DNA of 64,000 nt from Castellaniella sp036379515 (GCF_036379515.1 NZ_DASVGN010000002.1:1-64000), one strand, 5' to 3'; counted from the stretch's first letter, positions 52,354 to 61,673 are shown. Translations and numbers: made by a program. Notes: generated by a model not told the origin, from the sequence alone.

Positions 52354-54012
52354 ATGCGTGAACTTCAAGTCCTGTTGGGCTTTGGCGGGTTTGTCGCCCT
52401 GCTGCTGTGGGGCGTGCACATGGTGCAGACCGGCGTTCAGCGCGCATTTGGCAAAACCTTTGGCGTGTGGATGGGCCGCGCAATGGGGTCTCTGCCGCGG
52501 GCTTTCCTCACCGGATTGCTGATTACTGCCGCCATCCAAAGCAGCACGGCAACCGGGCTGATGATCACGGGCTTTGCCCAGGACGGGCTGGTCTCGCTGG
52601 TGCCCGGTCTTGCTGCCATGCTGGGAGCCAACGTCGGCACCACACTCATCGTCCAGGTGCTGTCATTCAATCCCACGTACCTGGCGCCAACCTTCATCCT
52701 GGTGGGCGTCTGGATGTTTCGCCACTACGTTCCAGGCAGGACCCGCGACTTGGGACGCGTCTTCATCGGTCTGGGCCTGTTGTTGCTGGCGCTGCACGAA
52801 CTGGTCACACTTTTCGAACCCTTGAACAACGCTCCCATGCTGGGAGACGCCTTGCAAACGCTGGCGAGCATGCCACTCCTGGCGCTCGCCGCCAGCACGG
52901 CCCTGACGTGGGCCTCGCATTCCAGCGTAGCTGTCGTAGTGCTCATCATGTCATTGGCGCACCATGGGCTGGCAAGCTCGGAACTGGCGTACGTTCTGGT
53001 TCTGGGAGCGAACCTGGGGACGGCCATCAACCCCGTGCTGGAGAGCGGCCACGACGGCAATCCCGCATCGCGGCGGCTGCCCATGGGCAACCTGGGAACC
53101 CGCTGCGCCGGATGCCTGGTGGCCATGGCGCTGCTGCCGTGGGCAAACGACATCATGGGGGCGCTGGGCAGCGACCACGCTCACGCAGTCGCCAACTTTC
53201 ACTTGCTCTTCAACCTGGTCGTCGCCGCCTGTTTCCTGCCAGCCATCTCGTACTACGCCCGCATCCTGCAGCGGCTGCTGCCCCGGCGCAGCGATCCCGA
53301 CGACCCGGCACGCCCCCAATATCTGGACGACTCTGCTCACGAGGTCCCGGCCGTAGCATTGAGCCAAGCCGCACGCGAAGCACTGAGGCTGACCGACTTG
53401 CTGCGTGAGTCGCTGCGTCTGACGCAGCGCGCCCTGTTGCGTGAAGACGATCAGGCACTGACCAAGGCCCGCTATCTGAACAATGCCATCGGGCAGCTGG
53501 ACCAGTCCATCACCGCCTATCTGGCGACACAAGACCGCGAAAACCTGAGCGCGGATGATGAACAAACCCTCAAGGGCATCCTGACGTTTTCCACCAACAT
53601 CGCGCACGCCGCCAGTCTCTCGGGTTCAGGCCTGCTCGGGCACGCCAGCCGGCTACAAAAAAAACATTGGCAATTTGACGCTGAACAGCAAACCGAACTG
53701 ACGACCCTGCTGGAAAGGCTGCAGCGCAATCTGCGCCAGGCAGCCGCACTGTTCGTCGCAGCCGACCGCCAAGTGGCCCGAAATCTGGCCTTTGAGAAGG
53801 ATTTCTTCCGCAACCTGGAAGCCAAAGCGGCCGACCGGCACCTGGAACGCATCAAGGCTGGGCGTATCGATGCCGTAGACGAAGGGGCTTTTTACCTGGA
53901 AGTCCTGCGTGACGCGAGCGGCGTCAACGTATGCCTGGTCAACGCGTCGGCCTACCCCGTCCTGGCCCGCTACGGAGAGCTGCGCCCCAACCGGCTGCGC
54001 GAGGCCGACTGA
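52354..54012 (+). CDS. Na/phosphate cotransporter with PhoU-like domain
   Basis: This 552-residue protein has two Na/Pi-cotransporter repeats with the QSS-type signatures (IQSSTATGLM and a related SHSSVAVVVLI), about eight to nine helices, and a C-terminal helical PhoU-like part (about 335-530). It resembles NptA/YjbB, which export or import phosphate with sodium. The C-terminal domain could sense phosphate state. It overlaps nothing; htpX is 18 bp upstream and polA converges after a 28-bp gap. Confidence 0.91.
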   Translation: MRELQVLLGFGGFVALLLWGVHMVQTGVQRAFGKTFGVWMGRAMGSLPRAFLTGLLITAAIQSSTATGLMITGFAQDGLVSLVPGLAAMLGANVGTTLIVQVLSFNPTYLAPTFILVGVWMFRHYVPGRTRDLGRVFIGLGLLLLALHELVTLFEPLNNAPMLGDALQTLASMPLLALAASTALTWASHSSVAVVVLIMSLAHHGLASSELAYVLVLGANLGTAINPVLESGHDGNPASRRLPMGNLGTRCAGCLVAMALLPWANDIMGALGSDHAHAVANFHLLFNLVVAACFLPAISYYARILQRLLPRRSDPDDPARPQYLDDSAHEVPAVALSQAAREALRLTDLLRESLRLTQRALLREDDQALTKARYLNNAIGQLDQSITAYLATQDRENLSADDEQTLKGILTFSTNIAHAASLSGSGLLGHASRLQKKHWQFDAEQQTELTTLLERLQRNLRQAAALFVAADRQVARNLAFEKDFFRNLEAKAADRHLERIKAGRIDAVDEGAFYLEVLRDASGVNVCLVNASAYPVLARYGELRPNRLREAD

Positions 54013-54040
54013 ACGGGCGCCAAGGTAGGCCGACTCCGTG

Positions 54041-56761
54041 TCAGTGCGCTTCTCCCCAGTCGCGGCCGACCCCCACTTGGGCAATCAGGGGAACGGCCAA
54101 TTCTGCTACGCTGGCCATCAGCTGCGGTACCCGTTCGCGCAGCAGCTCGACTTCGTCAGCCACGGCATCGAATACCAGTTCGTCGTGCACCTGCATGACC
54201 ATAAGACTGTGCAAGCCCTCGGTATCGATCCAATCCTGCACCGCCACCATCGCCATCTTGATGAGATCGGCTGCGGTCCCCTGCATGGGGGCGTTGATCG
54301 CGGCACGCTCGGCCGCCGCGACTCTAGGTCCTTTGGCGCCGGACAGCTCAGGAAAATACAAGCGTCGCCCGAAGACGGTCTCGACGTATCCCTGTTCGCG
54401 CGCCTGCTTGCGGATACGCACCATGTACTCGGCAACCCCCGGATAGCGCATGAAATAGCGGTCTATATAAGACTTGGCAGCAGCACGCGTGATGCCCAGA
54501 TTGGAAGCCAGGCCGAACTCGCCCATGCCATAGATCAAGCCGAAATTGATCGCCTTCGCCGCTCTCCGGTGCTCTGAATCCACCTGATCCGGAGCCACAC
54601 CGAACACCTCGGCGGCGGTCGCACGGTGAATGTCCTGCCCTTCGGCAAAGGCTCGCCGCAGATTCGTGTCACCCGACACATGAGCCATGACCCGCAGTTC
54701 GATCTGCGAGTAATCGGCCGACACGATCTGCCCCAAACTGGAAATGAACGCCGACCGGACTCGCCGCCCTTCCGCCGTACGCACCGGAATATTCTGCAAA
54801 TTGGGATCGGAGGATGCCAGACGCCCGGTCACGACAGCCGCTTGCGCATAGCGTGTGTGGACCCTCCCGGTGCGGGGGTCCACCATGCGCGGCAACTTGT
54901 CGGTATAGGTGGATTTCAGCTTGGCAATGCCTCGGTAATCGAGCAACAGCCGGGGCAAAGGATAATCTGCAGCCAGCCGCGTGAGCACCTCTTCATCGGT
55001 CGATGGCGCACCACCGGCGGTCTTGCGCACCACTGGCAAATGCATGCGCTCAAATAGAATTTCTCCCAGCTGCTTGGGGGAATTCAGATTGAACGGCTGC
55101 CCGGCCAATGCATGAACCTGCGCTTCGAGCGCGATCATCTGCCCTCCCAGCTCATGGCTCTGTGTCGAAAGTGCCTGAACATCAATCGCCACCCCATTGC
55201 GCTCCACTTTCGTGAGCACGGCCGAGGTGCGCACCTCAAGGGCATAGATCCGGGCGAGCCCCGGTTCGGCCTGCACCTTGGGATAGAGCACTTGTTGCAG
55301 GCGCAACGTGAAATCTGCGTCTTCGGCGGCGTAATGGCCCGCGAGATGCACGTCCACCTCGTCAAAACCGATCTGGCGTGCCCCTTTGCCACACAGGTCC
55401 TCATAGGTGGTGCCCGTCACGCCCAGCCACTGGATGCACAAATCCTGCAAATTGACCCGGCGATGCGACTGCAGCACATAGGCCTGCAACATGGTGTCGT
55501 GCTGCACCCCGCGCAACGACAGACCCTCGTTGGCAAACACATGGGTGTCGTATTTGGCGTGATGCAGCACCTTCGGGGCGTCAGGATCTTCGATCCAGGC
55601 ACGCAGCTGCGCGAGCACCCAGGCACGATCCAATTGAGTGGGTGTGCCTGGCGCCGTATGGCCCACCGGAATATACGCAGCACGGCCTGGCTCGACGCAG
55701 ACCGACAGCCCGACTAGCCGTGCAGCCATCGGGTCCAGGCTGGTCGTTTCAGTGTCCAGTGCCACCAGCGGCGCCGAACGGATACGGTCCATCCAGGCGG
55801 CAAAGCCCGCTTCGTCCAAAATGACGTCATAGTGCAATTCTGCCGGCGGCGGTGGGGCCTCGTGCGTCACACGGGCGTCTTGCTCAGGGAGCCTTTGGGA
55901 GTCTCCTGTCTCTTCACGCAGCCACGTGCGAAATCCATAGTCTTCATACAGCCGCAGCAGGTGGCCGCGATCGGGTGCTCGCAATTGCAGCGACGGCAAC
56001 GAATGCGCCTCGGGCAAGTCGCAGTCGAGTTTGATCGTGAGGAGTTCGCGCGTGAGCGGAAACTGCTCGATGGCCTCCCGCAAATTGCTCCCCGCCACGC
56101 CTTTCACGGACGCCGCCTGCGCCACCAGCGCCTCGATACTGCCGTATTCCGACAGCCATTTGGCAGCCGTCTTGGGTCCTACCTTATCCACTCCAGGGAC
56201 GTTGTCCACCGTGTCGCCCATCAGCATCAGATAATCGACAATGCGCTCGGGGGGCACTCCAAATTTCTTGATGACGCCCTCGCGATCCAGACGATCGTTG
56301 GTCATAGTGTTGATGAGTTCGACCCGATCACCCACCAACTGGGCCAAGTCCTTGTCGCCCGTGGAAATAATGGTATAAAAGCCACCTTCGCTCGCCATAC
56401 GGGCAAGCGTGCCAATCACGTCATCGGCTTCCACTCCCGGTTGCACAATGACGCTCCAGCCCAACGCACGGGCAGCCTCATGAATAGGCTCTATCTGGCT
56501 ACGCATGTCGGGAGGCATAGGCGGCCGATTGGCCTTGTACTGCGGATAGAGCTGGTTGCGAAACGAGCCACCATGCGCGTCAAACACGCAAGCGCCGTAC
56601 TCGGCCACATCCTTGTAATCAAGCAGCAGCCTCCGTAACATGGAGATGACGCCGTACAGGGCTCCAGTGGGTTCGCCACGCGCATTGCGCAGATCGGGCA
56701 AGGCATGATAGGCACGATACAAATAGCTGGACCCATCCACAAGCAACAAGGTTTTTTTCAT
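54041..56761 (-). CDS. polA: DNA polymerase I
   Basis: This 906-residue repair and Okazaki-fragment polymerase has the full three-domain form. The 5'-exonuclease starts LLLVDGSSYLYRAYHALP; the 3'-exonuclease has the DxE pair in ALDTETTSLD; the polymerase has DYSQIELRVM (motif A), KAINFGLIYGMGEFGLA (motif B) and VHDELVFD (motif C). The start is ATG at 56761, within two bases of the start of the LOG gene on the opposite strand, so its upstream region lies within that gene. The ribosome-binding site is poor. Confidence 0.97.
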   Translation of the reverse strand: MKKTLLLVDGSSYLYRAYHALPDLRNARGEPTGALYGVISMLRRLLLDYKDVAEYGACVFDAHGGSFRNQLYPQYKANRPPMPPDMRSQIEPIHEAARALGWSVIVQPGVEADDVIGTLARMASEGGFYTIISTGDKDLAQLVGDRVELINTMTNDRLDREGVIKKFGVPPERIVDYLMLMGDTVDNVPGVDKVGPKTAAKWLSEYGSIEALVAQAASVKGVAGSNLREAIEQFPLTRELLTIKLDCDLPEAHSLPSLQLRAPDRGHLLRLYEDYGFRTWLREETGDSQRLPEQDARVTHEAPPPPAELHYDVILDEAGFAAWMDRIRSAPLVALDTETTSLDPMAARLVGLSVCVEPGRAAYIPVGHTAPGTPTQLDRAWVLAQLRAWIEDPDAPKVLHHAKYDTHVFANEGLSLRGVQHDTMLQAYVLQSHRRVNLQDLCIQWLGVTGTTYEDLCGKGARQIGFDEVDVHLAGHYAAEDADFTLRLQQVLYPKVQAEPGLARIYALEVRTSAVLTKVERNGVAIDVQALSTQSHELGGQMIALEAQVHALAGQPFNLNSPKQLGEILFERMHLPVVRKTAGGAPSTDEEVLTRLAADYPLPRLLLDYRGIAKLKSTYTDKLPRMVDPRTGRVHTRYAQAAVVTGRLASSDPNLQNIPVRTAEGRRVRSAFISSLGQIVSADYSQIELRVMAHVSGDTNLRRAFAEGQDIHRATAAEVFGVAPDQVDSEHRRAAKAINFGLIYGMGEFGLASNLGITRAAAKSYIDRYFMRYPGVAEYMVRIRKQAREQGYVETVFGRRLYFPELSGAKGPRVAAAERAAINAPMQGTAADLIKMAMVAVQDWIDTEGLHSLMVMQVHDELVFDAVADEVELLRERVPQLMASVAELAVPLIAQVGVGRDWGEAH

Positions 56762-57425
56762 GACAAACAATAAAGAAGTCTCGGCAGAACAGCAGATAGC
56801 CACGATTGGACAAGAAATGCGCGTGGCCAACAAGGCATTCGAGAGCATAGGGCCGGGCATCAGTCTCTTTGGCAGCGCCCGTATCCCTCGCGATCACCCA
56901 TTCTACAAGCTGGGTCTGGAACTCGGCGCGCGCATCGCGCGCCTGGGCGTGCCGGTCATCGCAGGGGGCGGGCCCGGCATGATGGAAGCCGCCAATCGGG
57001 GCGCCTTCGAAGCCGGTGGGCGCAGCGTAGGGCTGAACATCCACCTGCCACGAGAAACCACCAACAATCCCTACCAGACCGACAGCCTGCACTTCGAACA
57101 CTTCAGTTCGCGCAAGGCGACATTCTTCGAGCACAGCCTTGCCTACGTCGTGCTGCCAGGCGGGTTCGGCACGCTCGACGAACTCTTTGAGGCCATCACG
57201 CTGATCCAGACGCACAAGCACCCGCCGGTCCCCGTCATCCTGGTGGGAACCGCTTTCTGGTCAGGCCTGATCAGCTGGATTCGCAGTCAGCCCATGGCCC
57301 ACGAAATGATCGGGCCTTCGGGGTTGGAACGCATCCTGGTCACCGACGACCTCGACGAGGTCATTCAACGGGTTCAAGAAGCCATTGCGGCCGAGGCCAG
57401 CCAAGAACCCGCTCTGCCGGGGTGA
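56760..57425 (+). CDS. LOG-family (TIGR00730) Rossmann-fold protein
   Basis: This 221-residue protein has the LOG motifs GGGPGMMEAANRGA and PGGFGTLDE, which place it in the phosphoribohydrolase family that removes ribose-5-phosphate from N6-modified nucleotides (cytokinin-activating enzymes in plants and some bacteria). Some members are annotated lysine decarboxylase without good evidence. The ATG at 56760 overlaps the polA start on the other strand, with AAGG eight bases upstream inside polA. A later ATG (Met21, at 56820) is the alternative start. Confidence 0.91.
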   Translation: MTNNKEVSAEQQIATIGQEMRVANKAFESIGPGISLFGSARIPRDHPFYKLGLELGARIARLGVPVIAGGGPGMMEAANRGAFEAGGRSVGLNIHLPRETTNNPYQTDSLHFEHFSSRKATFFEHSLAYVVLPGGFGTLDELFEAITLIQTHKHPPVPVILVGTAFWSGLISWIRSQPMAHEMIGPSGLERILVTDDLDEVIQRVQEAIAAEASQEPALPG

Positions 57426-57487
57426 CCATCAGGGTAATGCTCAATGCACTGCAGTAATCTCCTGAGTTAATATCACGCCTTGTCACC

Positions 57488-57512
57488 GTGCCTGGCAGCC
57501 GCTGCCTGGCAC
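57488..57512 (+). promoter_or_regulatory. 25-nt hairpin in the 5' leader of the amino-acid ABC transporter
   Basis: GTGCCTGGCAGC (57488-57499) and GCTGCCTGGCAC (57501-57512) are reverse complements of each other except for one T-T mismatch, with one base between them. The structure stops three bases before the AGGAG ribosome-binding site (57516-57520). It may control translation or mRNA stability. I see no T-run. Confidence 0.6.
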
Positions 57513-57527
57513 TCCAGGAGATCACCC

Positions 57528-58319
57528 ATGAAAACCCCTTTGCTCAGTGCAGCACTGTTGCTGACGGCTGGCCTGATGGCCAGCATGAGCTCAATTGCTC
57601 AGGCCAAAGACCTCAGAATCGCTACTGAAGCAGGCTACCCTCCCTTTGAGTACCGGAATACCAACGGACAGCTCGAAGGCTTCGACATCGACATCGGCAA
57701 CGAGCTCTGCAAGCGCATGAACCGGAACTGTGTGTGGATAGACCAGTCGTTCGATGGCCTCATCCCAGGCCTGCAGGCCCGCAAGTTCGACCTTGCCGAT
57801 TCCACCATGACGGCCACCGAAGCACGCAAGAAGGTCATCGATTTTTCCATTCCTCTCTACATCGTGCCGGTCAAGCTGATGGTCAAGAAGGGCAGCGGCC
57901 TGGAACCCACCGCCGAGTCCTTGAAGGGTAAACGGGTGGGTGTCCAGCAAGGCACCACCATGGAAACCTACGCCCGCAAATACTGGGCACCCAAAGGCGT
58001 CAACGTCGTTGCGTATCCAAGCTACACCAATGCATTCGTGGACGTCACGGCGGGCCGTCTGGACGCCACCTTCCAGGAAGCGCAAAGTGCGGTCGAGGGT
58101 TTCCTCAACAAGCCCGAAGGCAAAAACTACGAGCTGGCTTCGATGACTCTCGATGACACCATCCTGAACGAGCCTATCGCCCTGGGAATCCGCAAAGGCA
58201 ACACGGCCCTGGAAACCGAAGTCAACAAAACGCTCAAAAGCATGGAAGCCGATGGAACCCTGCAGAAGTTTTCAAAAAAATACTTCGCAGAAGGCAACAT
58301 CAAATTTCCCGCTCCATGA
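57528..58319 (+). CDS. polar amino-acid ABC transporter, periplasmic binding protein
   Basis: This 263-residue protein resembles HisJ/ArgT-type lysine/arginine/ornithine/histidine-binding proteins. A signal peptide ends at AQA-KD (residues 26-27); the mature part begins LRIATEAGYPPFEY, with FDGLIPGLQARKFDLADSTM and VGVQQGTTMETYARKYW. ATG 57528 is preceded by AGGAG seven bases away. A 25-nt hairpin precedes the ribosome-binding site. The order binding protein-permease-permease-ATPase follows. Arginine or histidine is the likely substrate, inferred from family. Confidence 0.93.
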   Translation: MKTPLLSAALLLTAGLMASMSSIAQAKDLRIATEAGYPPFEYRNTNGQLEGFDIDIGNELCKRMNRNCVWIDQSFDGLIPGLQARKFDLADSTMTATEARKKVIDFSIPLYIVPVKLMVKKGSGLEPTAESLKGKRVGVQQGTTMETYARKYWAPKGVNVVAYPSYTNAFVDVTAGRLDATFQEAQSAVEGFLNKPEGKNYELASMTLDDTILNEPIALGIRKGNTALETEVNKTLKSMEADGTLQKFSKKYFAEGNIKFPAP

Positions 58320-58325
58320 TTGAAT

Positions 58326-58350
58326 GGGGTGCGGGCACGCTCCCCACCCC
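58326..58350 (+). terminator. hairpin between the binding-protein and permease genes (possible attenuator)
   Basis: GGGGTG (58326-58331) and CACCCC (58345-58350) form a 6-bp stem closing a 13-base loop, followed by a short T-rich tract (GTTTCTCTT). Such structures commonly reduce expression of permease genes relative to the binding protein in ABC operons. Confidence 0.45.
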
Positions 58351-58367
58351 GTTTCTCTTCCCGCTCC

Positions 58368-59057
58368 ATGTTTCTTAACGGCTACGGCCCCCTCCTTCTC
58401 GCCGGCACCTGGGTCACGATCCAGCTTGCGCTGCTGTCCCTGGTCGTGGCTGTGGGTCTGGGCCTGCTGGGTGCGTGGGCAAAGCTTTCAGGGCTACGCC
58501 TGGCACGCTGGCTGGCCACGGCCTACACCACCTTGATCCGGGGCGTGCCCGACCTGGTTTTGATGCTGCTGATTTTCTTCAGCATGCAGATCTATCTCAA
58601 CGACATCACAGACTGGCTCGGACTGGACTCCATCAACATCGACCCCTTTGCTGCAGGCGTCGTCACGCTGGGATTCATCTACGGCGCGTATTTTGCCGAG
58701 ACCTTCCGCGGTGCATTCATGGCGGTGCCTCACGGGCAGCTTGAATCGGCAACAGCCTACGGCATGCGTGAATTTCAGGTGTTCCGACGCGTTCTGTTCC
58801 CGCAGATGATGCGGCACGCGCTGCCCGGGATCGGCAACAACTGGCAGGTGCTGCTCAAGTCTACGGCACTCGTGTCGCTCATCGGTCTTACCGACGTGGT
58901 GAAGGTGGCACAGGACGCTGGCAACGTGACGTTTCGCGTCTTTCTCTTCATCAGCCTGACCGGGATCATCTACCTGGTCCTCACGACAGTCTCCAACGTG
59001 GTCCTTTACTGGCTCTACAAGCGCTATACCGTGGGCGTGCGCGAGGTCGCTCTATGA
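58368..59057 (+). CDS. polar amino-acid ABC transporter permease, HisQ/ArtQ-like
   Basis: This 229-residue inner-membrane protein has five hydrophobic helices and the EAA-type loop (ETFRGAFMAVPHGQLESATAYG-like segment, about 112-130) that contacts the ATPase. The ATG at 58368 is chosen where the family starts; an in-frame TTG lies 16 codons upstream. It overlaps the next permease gene by four bases. The hairpin at 58326-58350 precedes it. Confidence 0.93.
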   Translation: MFLNGYGPLLLAGTWVTIQLALLSLVVAVGLGLLGAWAKLSGLRLARWLATAYTTLIRGVPDLVLMLLIFFSMQIYLNDITDWLGLDSINIDPFAAGVVTLGFIYGAYFAETFRGAFMAVPHGQLESATAYGMREFQVFRRVLFPQMMRHALPGIGNNWQVLLKSTALVSLIGLTDVVKVAQDAGNVTFRVFLFISLTGIIYLVLTTVSNVVLYWLYKRYTVGVREVAL

Positions 59058-59764
59058 GCGACGTACTCAGCCAGTTCTGGCAGGCCTACCTGTATTCCAG
59101 CAATGGCGCGTTCTCAGGCATGGCCGTCACGCTCTGGCTGCTGGTGTTGTCAGTCGCGATGGGATTCGTGATATCGCTTTTTCTATCCGTGGCGCGTGTG
59201 TCACCACGCCGCTGGATCTCAGTCCCCGTCTGGCTTTTTACCTATATCTTCCGAGGGACCCCACTTTACGTACAGATCCTGTTCATCTACGCCGGCGTCT
59301 ACAGTCTGGACTTCGTCAAACACACTCCCAGCCTGGCCGCATTTTTCCAAAGCGGCTTCGATTGTCTGGTGCTGGCGCTTACGCTGAACACGGCAGCCTA
59401 CACGACAGAAATTTTTGCGGGTGCCATACGCGCCACCAGTGCCGGTGAGATCGAATCCGCCCGCGCGTTCGGCATGACGCGCTTCACGCTCTACCGCCGC
59501 ATCATCCTGCCCTCTGCACTCAGGCGCGCCCTGCCGGCTTACAGCAACGAAGTCATCCTGATGCTGCACGCCACCTCGCTCGCCTTCACGGCCACTGTCC
59601 CTGACATTCTCAAAATCGCGCGCGACGCCAACTCCGCCACCTATCAGACCTTCGCCTCGTACGGCATTGCAGCGCTGCTCTATCTATGCCTGTCATTTAC
59701 ACTGATCTGGCTCTTTCGCCAATACGAGCGGCGCGTACTGGCTTACCTGAGTATTCACCGATAA
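59054..59764 (+). CDS. polar amino-acid ABC transporter permease, HisM/ArtM-like
   Basis: This 236-residue inner-membrane protein has five to six helices and the EAA-type loop (TEIFAGAIRATSAGEIESAR region). It would form the membrane channel with the preceding permease. The start overlaps its stop (ATGA). It ends four bases before the ATPase gene. Substrate specificity is inherited from the binding protein and unknown in detail. Confidence 0.94.
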   Translation: MSDVLSQFWQAYLYSSNGAFSGMAVTLWLLVLSVAMGFVISLFLSVARVSPRRWISVPVWLFTYIFRGTPLYVQILFIYAGVYSLDFVKHTPSLAAFFQSGFDCLVLALTLNTAAYTTEIFAGAIRATSAGEIESARAFGMTRFTLYRRIILPSALRRALPAYSNEVILMLHATSLAFTATVPDILKIARDANSATYQTFASYGIAALLYLCLSFTLIWLFRQYERRVLAYLSIHR

Positions 59765-59768
59765 CACC

Positions 59769-60536
59769 ATGTCCACACTCGAAGTTCTCAACATCCACAA
59801 AAGTTATGGCGACCACGAGGTGCTCAAAGGTGTGTCACTCACTGCAAACGCAGGCGACGTGATCTGCATCGTAGGCTCCAGCGGGTCAGGAAAATCCACA
59901 TTCCTGCGCTGTATCAACTTTCTTGAGCGGCCCAGCGAAGGCTCCGTGTCCCTGAACGGCGAAGTGCTCAAGACGGTCCGTGACAAGCATGGGGAAACCC
60001 ACGCTACCGATCTGGACCAATTGCGACGCCTGCGCACGAAGCTGGCCATGGTGTTCCAACATTTCAACCTATGGGCTCACATGAACGTGCTTGGTAACGT
60101 CATCGAAGCGCCCACGCAGGTTCTCAAACTGAGCAAAGCCGAAGCCACAGAGCGCGCACGCCATTACCTGGCCAAGGTGGGCCTGCCGGCCAGTGTCGAA
60201 ACACAGTATCCGTCGTCGCTCTCGGGCGGTCAGCAGCAACGGGTCGCCATTGCCCGAGCCCTGGCCATGGAGCCCGACGTCATGTTGTTCGACGAACCCA
60301 CTTCGGCGCTGGACCCGGAGCTGGTGGGCGAAGTCCTGAAAGTCATGCAAAAGCTTGCAGAGGAAGGCCGGACCATGCTGGTCGTGACCCACGAGATGGG
60401 CTTCGCACGCAATCTTGCGTCTCAGGTCATGTTTCTGCACCAAGGGCTGGCCGAAGAAGTCGGCAAACCGTCCGACGTGCTAGACCACCCCAAGAGCCCG
60501 CGCCTGCAGCAGTTCCTGTCAGGCAACCTGAAGTAG
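59769..60536 (+). CDS. polar amino-acid ABC transporter ATP-binding protein
   Basis: This 255-residue ATPase powers uptake. It has Walker A GSSGSGKST, the Q-loop VFQHFNLW, signature LSGGQQQR, Walker B VMLFDEPTSALD and the switch His in VTHEMGFA. It closely resembles HisP/GlnQ. It is the last gene of the four-gene transporter operon and stops five bases before the end of the opposite-strand fusion gene. Confidence 0.95.
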   Translation: MSTLEVLNIHKSYGDHEVLKGVSLTANAGDVICIVGSSGSGKSTFLRCINFLERPSEGSVSLNGEVLKTVRDKHGETHATDLDQLRRLRTKLAMVFQHFNLWAHMNVLGNVIEAPTQVLKLSKAEATERARHYLAKVGLPASVETQYPSSLSGGQQQRVAIARALAMEPDVMLFDEPTSALDPELVGEVLKVMQKLAEEGRTMLVVTHEMGFARNLASQVMFLHQGLAEEVGKPSDVLDHPKSPRLQQFLSGNLK

Positions 60537-60541
60537 CTGAC

Positions 60542-61588
60542 TCAGAGCTGCTGACGCATAAGTCTATGAGGGATCCCTGCATCCATGAAGGTATCGCCCT
60601 CTTCGACGAAACCGTGCCGCACGTAGAACGGGCAGGCGTGTAGCTGGGCTGCAAGGACAACCTGAGAATCGCCCCGCGTGCGGGCTTCGGCGATCAGAGC
60701 CTGCAGGACTTGGGATCCCACCCCTTTTCCACGCCATACCCGGTCGACCGCCATACGGCCAATATGACCATCCGGGAGCAAGCGGCCTGTCGCAACCGGG
60801 CGGCCCTGATCGTCGCGGGCCAGCGCGTGCACGCACTGCTCATCGAAAGCATCCATCTCTTCTTCCGGGGGCACATGCTGTTCATGCACGAAAACTTCGG
60901 TTCGAATCGTGCGAGCCTCCGGCCCCAACGCGCGCCAGGAGCCTACTTCGACGCAGGCGGCGCCGGCGGACACATCGGAGTCAACCGACGCCACACGCGA
61001 TCCCAACGCAAAAGCCAGCACCTCCGGGAGCCACCGGGCAAAGTCCGAAATGCCGTGATCGCTGCCAGAGATGATGCGCTGGCGGCTAGCTGCAAAACGC
61101 GACTGCATTTCGTGCCAATTGAGCACCTCGTCGCCCGTGGCCGCGACCAGAAAATAACGCTCGGGCCGGGTCAGTACGTGCAAGGTCGATTCAGCCTGGC
61201 TGAGTTCGTCCACGTACCCCGGAAGGAACTCGAAGGGTTCGTCGCCGTGGAACGTACGATGCGAGCCCACCTGGGTGGACAAATCGCGGGCAGCGTGTAC
61301 CACAGGATTGAGCATCACGGCCCTGCACCCCAGACGCTGGGCAAGCCAGGTCGCATAGAAGCCACCCAGCGAGGAACCGATCACTGTGAGGCTGGATGGA
61401 TCAAGTCCCCGATCCAGGGCCTGCCGCGCGCATTCGAGCGCCAGCCACATGGCGGCTGCCGGGCTTGCCGGCAATTGAGGGCAAGCCCACTCGGCAGACA
61501 GGCCGCGGGCCTTGACGGCCTGCGCCAACAACTGCGCTTTGGCTGAGCGTGGCGAAGACCGAAACCCATGCAAGTAGAGAATCATCAT
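60542..61588 (-). CDS. fusion of YqiA/YcfP-type esterase and GNAT acetyltransferase
   Basis: This 348-residue protein joins two domains. Residues 1-196 are an alpha/beta-hydrolase of the YqiA/YcfP type (ILYLHGFRSSP; nucleophile Ser73 in GSSLG; Asp153 in ATGDEV; His178 in SDHG). Residues ~210-348 are a GNAT domain (RTEVFVHEQHVPPEEEMD; acetyl-CoA loop RGKGVGS at 286-292; late HACPFYVRHGFVEEG). The frame is continuous with no stop at the join. The ATG at 61588 follows AGGGG; the frame also opens at GTG 61609. Both domains usually occur as separate proteins. The substrates are unknown. Confidence 0.88.
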   Translation of the reverse strand: MMILYLHGFRSSPRSAKAQLLAQAVKARGLSAEWACPQLPASPAAAMWLALECARQALDRGLDPSSLTVIGSSLGGFYATWLAQRLGCRAVMLNPVVHAARDLSTQVGSHRTFHGDEPFEFLPGYVDELSQAESTLHVLTRPERYFLVAATGDEVLNWHEMQSRFAASRQRIISGSDHGISDFARWLPEVLAFALGSRVASVDSDVSAGAACVEVGSWRALGPEARTIRTEVFVHEQHVPPEEEMDAFDEQCVHALARDDQGRPVATGRLLPDGHIGRMAVDRVWRGKGVGSQVLQALIAEARTRGDSQVVLAAQLHACPFYVRHGFVEEGDTFMDAGIPHRLMRQQL

Positions 61589-61673
61589 GCGCCCCTGGTG
61601 TCCAGCCACCCCACGGCAGCCTGTGGAACCCTACCGCCATTGTAGAAGGCAGCGGGCCCGCACGCACTCCTGC

